The notes beneath the pieces were generated by a model that was given only the letters and a program-made list of their open reading frames with translations, was not told the origin of the DNA and did not search any database. Below, piece after piece: positions 8,273-17,800 of a stretch of 64,000 nt of DNA (position 1 is the first letter of the stretch; every line of letters begins with the position of its first letter). Source of the stretch: JBBRVW01 sp038246545 (lineage in GTDB: Bacteria; Actinomycetota; Actinomycetes; JACCUZ01); the NCBI GenBank assembly GCA_038246545.1, contig JBBRVW010000007.1:1-64000 (forward strand), in the 5' to 3' direction. Position numbers and translations under genes: made by a program.

Positions 8273-9610
8273 TCAACCGATGAGGAGGTCCAGGCCCGGG
8301 TCGGCCTTTCGGTAGCCCTCCAGCAGCTCCTTGGCCGTCGTGACCGAGTCGACCAGGGGGTGTACGGCGAAGGCCCTGAGCGCCAGGGTCGCCGACCTCG
8401 TCCTGGCCGCAGCAATGGTCAGCTGCTCGACCGCCTTCACCTGCTGAACGAGCCCGAGCTGATCCCCGGGCAGGGGCAGGGTCGGGAGGGGGTGCGGCCC
8501 GTGGGTGTCCACGGTGCAGGGAACCTCGACCACGGCCTCCGGCGGGAGACCCGGGACGGCTGACCCGTTGCGGACGTTGAGAATCATGGAGCTGCGCTCG
8601 TCGCGCGCGATCGCGGCCATGATGGCCAGCGCGACACCCTCGTAGCCGCCTCCCTGCACGTCCGCGTTGTCCCTGCCCTCGGTGTCGGCGCGGCTCTCCT
8701 GCATGTACGTGGCGTCGCGCTCGGTCCGCACCCGGCGCCACTCCGCCAGGGCGCGGTCCGGGGCCTGGGCGACCGTCCGATAGAAGCCGCTCTGCTGCGC
8801 GAGAAGGAACTCTCCCCGAGTCTGTGTGTCGCCGCGGATCGCAGCCACCGCTTCGCGGGTGAAGTAGTAGTAGTAGAGGTACTCGTTGGGTATGGCGCCC
8901 AACGCCTGGATCCACTCCGCGCCGAACAGCCGACCCTCTTCGATAGTGGCCAACAGCACCGGGTCGGCAATCAGGTCGGGCAGGATGTCCCGCCCGTCCT
9001 GGCGGATGCCGCGCAGCCACCCCAGGTGGTTGAGGCCCGCGTATTCCAGGGCGGTCGCATCGACCTCGTGCCCGAGCGCCTTGGCGGCCCGGCGCCCGAG
9101 GCCGATGGGGGAGTCGCAGATGCCGACGACGCGCTCGCCCAGGACCTGCTGCATCGCTTCGGTGATCATTCCGGCCGGGTTGGTGAAGTTGATGACCCAG
9201 GCGCCCGGACAACGAACCGCGACCCGCTCGGCGACCTCGACAGCCACGGGCACTGTGCGCAGGCCGTACGCCAGGCCGCCGGGCCCTGTGGTCTCCTGGC
9301 CGAGCAACCCGAGGTCGAGGGCGACCCGTTCGTCCCGCGTGCGTCCCTCGAGGCCACCGACCCGGATGGCCGAGAAGACGAAGTCTGCGCCGTCGAGCGC
9401 GGTGTCGAGATCGGTGGTGGTGGACACCTCCGGTGCTGCATCGACGCCGGCGCCCATCTGCTCGAGCACGTGCGTGATGGCAGTCAGGCGCCCTTCGTCG
9501 ACGTCGTGCAGGGACACCCGGTCGACGCGCCGGGCGTTGCTGTCTCGCAGCAGTGCCCCGTAGACGAGCGGCACGCGGAAACCGCCACCGCCCAGAATCG
9601 CCAGCTTCAC
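8273..9610 (-). CDS. Glycoside hydrolase family 4 (6-phospho-beta-glucosidase-like)
   Basis: NAD+- and Mn2+-dependent glycosidase of family GH4, cytoplasmic, acting through oxidation at C3 of the sugar. The 445-residue product begins with a Rossmann motif (MKLAILGGGGFRVP), then FTNPAG, the metal-site motif CDSPIG, and GLNHLGW, all characteristic. Whether the substrate is a 6-phospho-beta-glucoside, a 6-phospho-alpha-glucoside or an unphosphorylated glycoside cannot be told here; the neighbouring importer is an ABC system rather than a PTS, which leaves unphosphorylated sugars possible. Its ATG overlaps the stop of the DeoR gene by 4 bases, so the two form one operon. Confidence 0.9.
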   Translation of the reverse strand: MKLAILGGGGFRVPLVYGALLRDSNARRVDRVSLHDVDEGRLTAITHVLEQMGAGVDAAPEVSTTTDLDTALDGADFVFSAIRVGGLEGRTRDERVALDLGLLGQETTGPGGLAYGLRTVPVAVEVAERVAVRCPGAWVINFTNPAGMITEAMQQVLGERVVGICDSPIGLGRRAAKALGHEVDATALEYAGLNHLGWLRGIRQDGRDILPDLIADPVLLATIEEGRLFGAEWIQALGAIPNEYLYYYYFTREAVAAIRGDTQTRGEFLLAQQSGFYRTVAQAPDRALAEWRRVRTERDATYMQESRADTEGRDNADVQGGGYEGVALAIMAAIARDERSSMILNVRNGSAVPGLPPEAVVEVPCTVDTHGPHPLPTLPLPGDQLGLVQQVKAVEQLTIAAARTRSATLALRAFAVHPLVDSVTTAKELLEGYRKADPGLDLLIG

Positions 9611-10395
9611 CCGAGCATCACCTCCACCTCAGCTGCGGCACACACCTCGAGAGTTGCCGGGTCGGCGCCCTCGTTGGTCACGAGGACGTCGACATCGGAC
9701 ATGTCGCAGACCCGCAAGGAGCCCGTCCCCGGGAACTTGTACCGGTCTGCCAGAACGATCACCTGGTCCGCTGACCTGATCATGGCTCGCTTGACGGGAA
9801 CCTCGATGACGGTCGTGTCGATCACCTCTCCGTCGGCCCTGATCCCGCTCGCACCGAGGAAGGCCCGGTTGGCGTGCACCTGACGCAGGGCATCTTCGGT
9901 GAGCACCCCGACCACTGAGTGGTAGGTACGGCGCACCATGCCGCCGAGCAGGATCAGCTCCACCCGCTCGTCGTCGCGCAGCACGTCCAGCACCGCGAGG
10001 CTCGACGTGATCACGGTGACCGACCGGCCGCGCAGGAGTCGGGCGAGCAGAACTGTGGTGGTGCCGATGTCCAGCAGCACGACGTCTCCGTCGCTGACGA
10101 GGCGGGCGGCCTGACGAGCCACCGCCTCCTTGTCGGCGGTGTGCGAGGCAGCGACCTCGGCGAACGGCCGCTCGAGGCCCCAGTCCCCAGCGGGGTCGGC
10201 CTTGAGGTAGGCGCCGCCGTGCACGCGGGTGAGGAGACCGGCCCGGTCGAGCTGGTACAGGTCGCGACGGATCGTGGCCGTGCTCACCCCCAGCGCGCGA
10301 GCCAGATCGTCGACGGAGGCGGCGCCGCCGTCCTTGAGCCGCTGCACGATGTCCACCTGCCGTCGGTGCCTCACGGCGGTCAAGGTAGCAGTCAC
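9607..10395 (-). CDS. DeoR-family sugar regulator
   Basis: A 262-residue repressor with an amino-terminal DeoR helix-turn-helix (RRQVDIVQRLKDGGAASVDD, then LARALGVSTATIRRDLYQLD) and a sugar-phosphate sensing domain containing DIGTTTVLLARLL, ITSSLAVLDVL and FLGASGI motifs. GTG start at 10395. It is transcribed with the GH4 gene and divergently from the kinase-transporter operon, so it most likely controls both; a phosphorylated sugar would be the expected inducer. The divergent gap contains a short direct repeat that may be its operator. Confidence 0.9.
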   Translation of the reverse strand: MTATLTAVRHRRQVDIVQRLKDGGAASVDDLARALGVSTATIRRDLYQLDRAGLLTRVHGGAYLKADPAGDWGLERPFAEVAASHTADKEAVARQAARLVSDGDVVLLDIGTTTVLLARLLRGRSVTVITSSLAVLDVLRDDERVELILLGGMVRRTYHSVVGVLTEDALRQVHANRAFLGASGIRADGEVIDTTVIEVPVKRAMIRSADQVIVLADRYKFPGTGSLRVCDMSDVDVLVTNEGADPATLEVCAAAEVEVMLG

Positions 10396-10424
10396 TTCCG
10401 CGCGTCTTCTTGCATCCGTGATCA

Positions 10425-10438
10425 GATTTGCGCGATTT
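10425..10438. promoter_or_regulatory. Candidate DeoR operator: GATTT direct repeat in divergent gap
   Basis: Two copies of GATTT (10425-10429 and 10434-10438) spaced by GCGC lie in an unusually AT-rich patch between the deoR-type start (10395) and the kinase start (10510). DeoR-family repressors commonly use short direct repeats. The match is short and the assignment is inference. Confidence 0.3.
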
Positions 10439-10509
10439 TGCCTTGTCAGCGACCACCTACCGGGTGCACCATGACCGCCATCCGATCACTGGGAGAGGAG
10501 TTCTCCGCT

Positions 10510-11640
10510 GTGCCCCCGAATGCGCCCGAGTCCACGTACGACCCGCTGGCCCATCTGCGGACACCCCAGGGTCCCGAGTTCGACGTCTTCCTGTGGGGCA
10601 CGGTCTTCCTCGACATCGTCTTCACCGGCCTGGACGCGATGCCGGCGGACGGCACCGAGGTGTGGGCCGACGGGATGGGCTCTTGCCCGGGCGGCATCGC
10701 CAACCTGGCCATCGCCTCGAGCCGGCTCGGACTGCGCACGTCGCTGGCGGCGGCCTTCGGCGACGACGTCTACGCCGACTTCTGCTGGCAGACCCTTGCC
10801 GAGCAGGAGCACGTCGACCTTCAGCGATCACGTCGTTTCGACCACTGGCACTCCCCGGTGACCGTCTCGATAGCCGTCGCGCGCGACCGCAGCATGGTCA
10901 GCCACGGCCACCCCGCGCCGATCAGCGCCACCGAGATGATCGGTCGTCCGCCCCGGTGTCGCGCCGTCCTCGTGGACCTCGGAACCAGCGAGCCCCTCGG
11001 GGTTCCGGAGAGTCCGCCGTGGGCCGACCTGGCCCGACGCGACGGAGCGCTCGTGTTCGCCGACGTCGGCTGGGACCCGACCGGTGTGTGGTCCGACGAG
11101 GTGCTCGATCAGCTGAAGTCCTGCGACGCGTTCCTGCCTAACGCCGGAGAGGCGATGGCATACACCCGCACGGACACACCTCAGGAAGCGCTCTACGTGC
11201 TGGCCGACCGCGTCCCGCTGGCGGTCGTCACCGACGGCGCCCAGGGTGCGCTGGCCATCGACAGCACCACCGGCGAGGAGGCCCACGTCCCGGCCCTGCG
11301 CGTACCGGCGCTGGACCCCACCGGTGCCGGTGACGTCTTCGGCGCCGGCATGGTCGTGGGGACGTTGTCCGGCTGGCCGCTCGCCGATCGGCTGGCCTTC
11401 GCCACCTTGTGCTCAGCGCTCGCGGTGCAGCAGTTCGGTGGTTCCCTGGCCGCCCCGGGATGGGGCGACATCGCCGACTGGTGGCACACCGTGCGCGATA
11501 CGGGCAGCGGTTCCTACCGGGCAGCGTTGCTTCGCCGGTTCGGCTTCCTCGAGGAGATCGTTCCCACCGTCCCGGTGGGCGCTGTGCGCCGGGCCGCGGC
11601 GACCATCGCCCGCCGCGCCGACGTACAGACCAGCCCATGA
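10510..11640 (+). CDS. PfkB/ribokinase-family carbohydrate kinase
   Basis: ATP-dependent sugar or nucleoside kinase, cytoplasmic. The amino-terminal PfkB signature (GGIANLAIASSRLGL) and the carboxy-terminal signature DPTGAGDVFGAG, containing the catalytic Asp, are both present. I prefer the GTG at 10510 (376 residues) because GGGAGAGGAG lies 9 bases before it; an in-frame ATG at 10471 would add 13 residues but lacks a good ribosome site. First gene of the kinase-importer-deacetylase operon. The sugar is unknown; it probably phosphorylates the imported or hydrolysed product. Confidence 0.88.
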   Translation: MPPNAPESTYDPLAHLRTPQGPEFDVFLWGTVFLDIVFTGLDAMPADGTEVWADGMGSCPGGIANLAIASSRLGLRTSLAAAFGDDVYADFCWQTLAEQEHVDLQRSRRFDHWHSPVTVSIAVARDRSMVSHGHPAPISATEMIGRPPRCRAVLVDLGTSEPLGVPESPPWADLARRDGALVFADVGWDPTGVWSDEVLDQLKSCDAFLPNAGEAMAYTRTDTPQEALYVLADRVPLAVVTDGAQGALAIDSTTGEEAHVPALRVPALDPTGAGDVFGAGMVVGTLSGWPLADRLAFATLCSALAVQQFGGSLAAPGWGDIADWWHTVRDTGSGSYRAALLRRFGFLEEIVPTVPVGAVRRAAATIARRADVQTSP

Positions 11641-11692
11641 CACCCCGCCACCGATCCCGCGTGTCCACGTTCACCACCCACAGGAGAGCCTG

Positions 11693-13060
11693 ATGTTCCG
11701 TCGAACCCCGCGAGTTCTGTCCGCCGCCGGCATTCTCGCGCTCGGGGCCCTCACCGCCTGCGCCCCCGGGTCGAGCAACGACAGCGCCACCCCGAAGCCG
11801 ACCCCCAAGGCCGAGGTGAACACCGACGCCGCATCGATGGGCGACGTCACCCTCGTCGTGTGGGACCAGGAAGTACGCGGTGGCCAGGCTGCCCAGATGA
11901 GCCAGCTGAACAAGGAGTTCCAGGCCAAGTACCCGAACATCACGATCAAGCGGGTCTCGCGGTCCTTCGAGGACCTGAAGAAGACCCTTCGCCTGGCTCT
12001 GAGCGGCAACGAGCCGCCCGACGTGGTCCAGTCCAACAACGGCCGCTCGGACATGGGCGAGTTCGTCAAGGCCGGCGAGCTGGTGTCCCTCGACAACTAC
12101 TCCAAGGCCTACGGCTGGGACGCGCGGTTCCCCGAGTCCGTGCGGCAGTACTCCTCGTACACCGCCGACGGGAGGTCGTTCGGAGAGGGAAACCTGTACG
12201 GCATGCCGCAGGTCGGCGAGGTCGTGGGAATCTTCTACAACGCCAAGATCCTCGCCGCGGCCGGGGTGCAGCCACCCACGACCTGGGCGGAGTTCGACGA
12301 CGCGCTGGCGGCCGTCAAGGCCAAGGGCGAGGTGCCGATGATGCTCGGCAACCTGGACAAGTGGCCCGCGATCCACGTGTTCGGCACGGTCCAGGGGCAC
12401 ACGACACCGGCGCAGGACATCAAGACGCTGGCCTTCGGGCGGGACGGCGCATCGTGGACGACGCCGGAGAACACCACCGCCGCGCAGACTCTCGTCGACT
12501 GGGTCGACAACGGCTACTTCGAGCCCGGGATCAACGGTGAGGGCTACGACCCCGTGTGGCAGAAGTTCAGCAAGGGCAAGGGCGCCTTCCTGATCGCAGG
12601 CACCTGGCTGCAGGCAGATCTGCAAAAGGCGATGGGCAGCGACGTCGGATTCATGCTCCCGCCGGGCGACAGCGCAGATGCGAGACCCGTCGCCACCGGT
12701 GGCACCGGGCTTCCCTTCGCCATCACGAGCAAGAGCAAGAACCCCGACGCGGCCGCCGCTTACCTCGATTTCATCACTGACTCGCATGCGATGAACGTGC
12801 TGACCGAGACCGGCAACCTTCCGGTGGCGGACACGGCCGACCAGTCGGTGGGCGGTGGTCTGCAGGAGGACGTGTTCACCTCGTTCGGCACGGTCGTGCA
12901 GAAGGACGGGCTGGTGCCCTACCTCGACTACGCGACGCCAACGATGTACGACACTCTCGGCGCTGCCCTTCAGGACCTGCTGGCCAAGAAGGCGACGCCC
13001 CGACAGTTCCTGGACACGCTGGAGAAGGACTACAGCGACTTCGCAGCCTCCAACGGATAG
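11693..13060 (+). CDS. ABC transporter sugar-binding lipoprotein
   Basis: Extracellular solute-binding protein of the CUT1 (maltose/oligosaccharide) type. A 455-residue precursor with a lipoprotein signal peptide ending in the lipobox LTAC (lipidated Cys23), followed by a typical cluster-B fold: VTLVVWDQEV, the EFQAKYPNITIK segment and GTWLQADL. CAGGAGA lies just upstream of the ATG. It captures the sugar outside the membrane and hands it to the two permeases that follow. Specificity cannot be read from sequence, though the adjacent deacetylase hints at an N-acetylated sugar. Confidence 0.93.
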   Translation: MFRRTPRVLSAAGILALGALTACAPGSSNDSATPKPTPKAEVNTDAASMGDVTLVVWDQEVRGGQAAQMSQLNKEFQAKYPNITIKRVSRSFEDLKKTLRLALSGNEPPDVVQSNNGRSDMGEFVKAGELVSLDNYSKAYGWDARFPESVRQYSSYTADGRSFGEGNLYGMPQVGEVVGIFYNAKILAAAGVQPPTTWAEFDDALAAVKAKGEVPMMLGNLDKWPAIHVFGTVQGHTTPAQDIKTLAFGRDGASWTTPENTTAAQTLVDWVDNGYFEPGINGEGYDPVWQKFSKGKGAFLIAGTWLQADLQKAMGSDVGFMLPPGDSADARPVATGGTGLPFAITSKSKNPDAAAAYLDFITDSHAMNVLTETGNLPVADTADQSVGGGLQEDVFTSFGTVVQKDGLVPYLDYATPTMYDTLGAALQDLLAKKATPRQFLDTLEKDYSDFAASNG

Positions 13061-13072
13061 CCGCCACTCGTC

Positions 13073-14014
13073 GTGGTAGTCCAGCAGCTCGAGTCCTCGG
13101 CCAGCTCGTCCCGGGCCGCGGATCGGCCGGCCCGGCGTGGGCAGCCGCCCGGTGAACCCCGCCGGGTCGCGTATCTCTACCTGCTCCCGGCCTTCCTGGC
13201 CTACGCGGCGTTCTTGCTCTACCCGTTGGTGCGTTCGGTCCAGCTCTCGTTCTACGACTGGGACGGGCTCACGGTCGGCACGTGGGCAGGGCTGGACAAC
13301 TACCGCGAGGTGATCACCGACGGTGCCCTTCGGGGTGCCTTCGTGCACGCCCTGGTCCTGATGGTGTTCTACGCAGTCGTCCCGCTGCTGATCGGACTGG
13401 TGCTCGCCTCGATCCTGAACCGGAGCCGGGTGCGAGGTCTGTCGTTCTTTCGCACCGTGGTCTTCCTTCCGCAGGTGGTGGCCATGGTGGTGGTGGCGGT
13501 GGCGTGGCGGCGGATCTATGCGCCCCAGGGCGGTCTCAACTCGCTGCTCTCCTCGGTGGGCCTGGACTCGCTCGGCCGGGCCTGGCTCGGTGACTACGCC
13601 TTCGCGCTGCCCGCAGTGGGCTTCATCGGCACCTGGTTCGAGACCGGGCTGGTCACCGTGCTGCTGCTGGCCGGCATGGGACGCATCTCCGGCGAGCTGT
13701 ACGAAGCAGCTCGGCTCGACGGAGCGGGGCCGCTCCGCGAGTTCCTTGCCGTCACCCTGCCCTCGATCCGCCGGGAGATCGCTGTCGCGCTGACGTTGAC
13801 AGTCATCGCGGCTCTGCGCACCTTCGACCTCGTCTACGTCACTACCCGTGGCGGCCCGGGGCAGTCGACGTCTGTGCCGTCCTACGAGGTCTACCACCGT
13901 GCCTTCGAGCTCGGCCAGGTCGGCTCTGCTGCGGCGATCGGCGTCTGCCTCACCCTCGTGATCTTCGCGATCTCGTTCGGGATCACCCGCATCGGGGACC
14001 GGGACGCCACGTGA
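13073..14014 (+). CDS. ABC sugar transporter permease 1 (MalF/UgpA type)
   Basis: A 313-residue inner-membrane permease with six predicted transmembrane segments (first at YLYLLPAFLAYAAFLLYPL). The ATPase-contact EAA loop reads YEAARLDGAGPLREFLAVTLP. GTG start 12 bases after the binding-protein stop; the first 30 residues are a polar Ser/Arg/Pro-rich extension. It forms a heterodimer with the next gene product. No ATP-binding subunit is encoded anywhere in this cluster, as is usual for actinobacterial CUT1 importers that share an MsiK-like ATPase. Confidence 0.93.
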   Translation: MVVQQLESSASSSRAADRPARRGQPPGEPRRVAYLYLLPAFLAYAAFLLYPLVRSVQLSFYDWDGLTVGTWAGLDNYREVITDGALRGAFVHALVLMVFYAVVPLLIGLVLASILNRSRVRGLSFFRTVVFLPQVVAMVVVAVAWRRIYAPQGGLNSLLSSVGLDSLGRAWLGDYAFALPAVGFIGTWFETGLVTVLLLAGMGRISGELYEAARLDGAGPLREFLAVTLPSIRREIAVALTLTVIAALRTFDLVYVTTRGGPGQSTSVPSYEVYHRAFELGQVGSAAAIGVCLTLVIFAISFGITRIGDRDAT

Positions 14015-14838
14015 GGGTGTCCAACGCCGAGCGCAACGCCAACTACGTCATCCTGGCGATCGTCTCGGTCTTCGCGCTGGGGCCGATCCTGTCCATCCTG
14101 GTCTCGGCGCTGGGCGCGGACGACAGCTCGACCGGTGCTTCGGGGTCAGGCGTCCTCGGGCTGCACCCCGGCAACTTCGTTGATGCGTGGCAGATCGGCC
14201 ACTTCGGGACCTACCTGCGGACCAGCCTGATCGTCTCGGTGTCCGTTGTCGCCGTCAGCCTCGTGCTGTCCATCCTGAGCGGCTTCGCCTTCGGCACCAT
14301 GCGGTTCCGCGGTTCTGGACCGTTGTTCTACCTGTTTCTGCTCGGCATCATGATGCCGAGCGAGGCGATCATCGTCCCGCTCTACTTCGATCTGCGCAGC
14401 CTCGGCCTCACCAACACGATCTGGGCCATCGTGCTGCCGCAGATCGCCCAGTCGGTGGCCTTCGGCACCTTCTGGATGCGGGCCTACTTCCGCTCCAGCA
14501 GCCGGGCGCTCATCGAGGCGGCGCGGATCGATGGCGCGAGCAACCGCCGGATCCTCTGGCAGGTGCTGGTGCCGCTCGCCCGGCCGGCGATCATCACGCT
14601 GACCGTCCTCACCTTCATGTGGACGTGGAACGAGTTCCTCATCCCCCTGGTGATGGTCACCGACGAGTCGTTGCGGACCGCGCCACTGGGGCTGGCGTTC
14701 TTCCAGGGCCAGTACACCCAGGGCTACACGCTGCTGGCGGCCGGCTCGGTGATCGTCGCGACGCCTGTCGTCGCCGTCTACCTCTTCCTGCAGCGCCACT
14801 TCATCGCCGGAATGCTCGAAGGCGCCGTCCGGGAGTAA
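14011..14838 (+). CDS. ABC sugar transporter permease 2 (MalG/UgpE type)
   Basis: A 275-residue second permease of the CUT1 importer. Its GTG overlaps the stop of permease 1 (GTGA). Six hydrophobic segments and the EAA loop IEAARIDGASNRRILWQVLVP are visible, followed by the conserved WNEFLIPL block in the carboxy-terminal half. The deacetylase gene starts 39 bases downstream, preceded by a GGGAGA ribosome site, and is probably in the same transcript. Confidence 0.93.
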   Translation: MRVSNAERNANYVILAIVSVFALGPILSILVSALGADDSSTGASGSGVLGLHPGNFVDAWQIGHFGTYLRTSLIVSVSVVAVSLVLSILSGFAFGTMRFRGSGPLFYLFLLGIMMPSEAIIVPLYFDLRSLGLTNTIWAIVLPQIAQSVAFGTFWMRAYFRSSSRALIEAARIDGASNRRILWQVLVPLARPAIITLTVLTFMWTWNEFLIPLVMVTDESLRTAPLGLAFFQGQYTQGYTLLAAGSVIVATPVVAVYLFLQRHFIAGMLEGAVRE

Positions 14839-14877
14839 GGCACCAGATCAACCGGCACCCAACAAGGGAGAAGATCT

Positions 14878-17800
14878 ATGAAGCGACGCCGCAAGGTCGT
14901 TGCGCTCGCCATCGCTGCCATGGTGGCCCCACTCGGGGGCGTCGTCGGCGGCGGCCCAGCAGGGGCCGCTGACAAGGGTGGCGGATCGTACGTGGCGGAC
15001 GCAGCCACCAAGATCAACGTCATGGGTGAGTGGGCACATCCCGACGACGACACGAGCATCATCGGCCCGTGCGGTGTGCTGCACCAGCGCTATGGCGTCA
15101 CGTGCGGCGTGATCATGGTGACCCGTGGCGAGGGCGGCGGCAACGCGGTAGGCACCGAGCTCGGCCCTGACCTCGGGCTGCGCCGCGAGAACGAGGACCG
15201 TGTCGCGCACTACCGCTCGGGCACGGTGGACATCTTCAACCTCGACCGGGTCGACTTCTTCTACAACCAGAGCGCTCCGCTGACCCAGTACTTCTGGGGT
15301 CAGGACGAGACGCTGCGGCGGATCACCCGCGTCATCCGCACCACGCAGCCAGACGTCTATGTCGGCTTCACCCCGACCCTTGGTGCCGGGCACGGCAACC
15401 ACCAGCAGGCCGGTCGGTACATCTGGGAAGGCGTGCTGGCTGCCGCCGACCCGACGATGTTCCCCGAGCAGCTGCAGGGGCCGGACGCGCTGAGCACCTG
15501 GCAGGTCAAGAAGGTCTTCTCCGGCGGGAGCACTGCAGGCACTGGTGGCACGACCTCCAGCGCTGACTGCACCACGGGCTTCCTGCCCGCCGCCACGAAT
15601 CTCGACACCGTCAACGGCGTGTGGACGGGGTACGACTCGCCGTACAAGTGGCCGGCGGGAAACCTGCAGGGGCGACCCGCGGGCTCGGCCAAGAGCTGGC
15701 AGCAGGTCGCCCTCGAGGGCCGCGCGGCCTACCCGACCCAGAGCCGGGTCATGTACAAGGACACCGCACCCCCAGCCTGCTCCCGGTTCGGGATGACGCA
15801 GTCGTTCGTGCCGTTCCAGCCGAACGCCGCGCCGGACGGGACACCGAACCCGGCCGCGGGCAAGGATGACGCGATGCTCTTCGGAGCCTCGGCGCCAGAC
15901 CCGGGCGGGCTGCCGCTGGGCACCCTGGAGTACCTCACGTTCTCGAGGTTCTTCAACGTGGCGGGTGAGCCGTTCACGGCGACCGTGCACCTGCGGTCCG
16001 GGCAGAAGACCCTCCCTGACGGCACTGTCGAGCTGTCCGTCCCCTCAGGGTGGACCGTCGACGGGGCAAAGCGCGTCGGCACGGTCTCGGACAAGCGTGA
16101 GACGACGGTGTCGTTCTCCGTCACGCCGGCTGCTGCCGCCCCCGTCAACCAGAACGCCAAGATCTCGGCGGTCTACACGAGCGGATCCCGAACGGGATAC
16201 ACCGACAACTCCGTCCGGATCGTCTCGCCCACAGAGGGCCGGTTCCAGCGGTGGGGCAACTGGGAGGAGTACGACCAGTGGCTGACCGACGTCGCGCCGC
16301 AGGCGGCCCGTCTCGGCCGGTCCGCTGCCATCCAGTCGATGGCCATCGGCAGCACCATCACCGTGCCGGTCGTCGTGCACAACTGGTCCAACCAGGCGCA
16401 GCAGGGTGAGGTGTCGCTGGGTCTCCCGCCCAACTTCACGGCAGATGCCGCCTCGAAGCCGTACGCCGCACTGGCGCCGGGCGACGAGACCACCGTGTCC
16501 TTCCAGGTCACCAGCACGCACGGCAGCCTTCCGGCACAGCAGAACGTGACGATCCCGGTGAACACGACCTACAGCGCGCCTGCCGGGGCGGGGAGTGAGA
16601 CGCTGACGCTGTCGCTGGTGCCGACCACGACGATCCCGCACGGGACGTCGTCCCCCACGGTCGATGGTGTGGCGAGTGCCGGTGAGTACCCCGGTCCGGC
16701 GCTCGACATCGGCCGGATCTGGCAGGGTGCCGCCGGGTGCTCGACGGCCGCCGACTGCGGAGTGAACAACGGAACGGGCGAGAGCAACTTCGTCAAGGCC
16801 AGCTGGTCCGACGACGCCCTGAACGTCTTCGTGCACGTGCGCGACGACTACCAGGCTTACGCCGTCACCCCGGCAGAGTGCGTCGGCCACTGGCAGGCGG
16901 ACTCCGTCGAGATCCTTCTCGACCCGCGAGGGACCTCCTCGCAGGACCTCAAGGACACCGCGACGACGTTCAAGCTCGGGGTCTTCCCGTACACGAACGA
17001 CCCGAGCGGAAGCAACGGCAATGGTGCGAACGGCCCGTGCTGGTCGCGCGACGCCGACAACCACCAGGGGTACTCGGCGGGGCCGCTGGCCGAGACCGTC
17101 AGTGACGCCCCGAACGCTCCCGGGGTCGAGGTGGCCTCCACCGCGACCTGGGTCGGCAACAACGAGACGACGACCGACCACGCGTACGCCGGTGGCGGGT
17201 ACGACCTCGAGGTGAAGATCCCGCTGGCGGACCTGCCGGCAGCGGTGGACCCGGCTCGTCTCGGGCTCAACATCACGCCGTACGACAACGACAACACCGC
17301 GGCGGCCGGCACGACCACGCTGAGGCACATCGACAGCAGCACCCGGCTGGGCTGGTCGGCACTGGGCAGTGTCCAGTCCGACCCGTACCGGTGGGGGCTG
17401 GCGGCGATGGACGGCTACACCCCGCCCGCGGGAAGGTCCACCACCCCGTCGGCGCCGAACGTGTCCAACCCGAACCTCGACGGCCTCCTGTCGCCGCAGA
17501 CGATCGCTCAGTCTGCCCGCAACGCGGTGCCGATCTCGGGACGGCTCCCGGTCACCAACGGAGAGGCCATCAAGGTCATGAATGCCCGCCTGGGCTCGTC
17601 CTCGGTGACGTTCGACCTCAATGCGTCACGCAGCGGGACCGCACACGTGTTCGCGTGGTCGGGTCTGGTGGGCGCCATCCCGGTCTACCTGACCAGCTGC
17701 TCGCCGACGGCCGACCCGCCGCCGGACTACGGGCTGACCCCGTGCGCGGTGACTGACGGCGGCATCCCGCCGTGGTCGCCGGACATGAGCGGCCACGTGG

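Noticed and set aside
10471..10509. Upstream ATG start for the PfkB kinase
   Set aside because: No ribosome site before it, while GGGAGAGGAG precedes the GTG at 10510.
11228..13897. An 889-codon minus-strand frame across the kinase, binding protein and permease genes
   Set aside because: Same kind of shadow; it spans three clear genes with lipobox, PfkB and permease motifs on the other strand.
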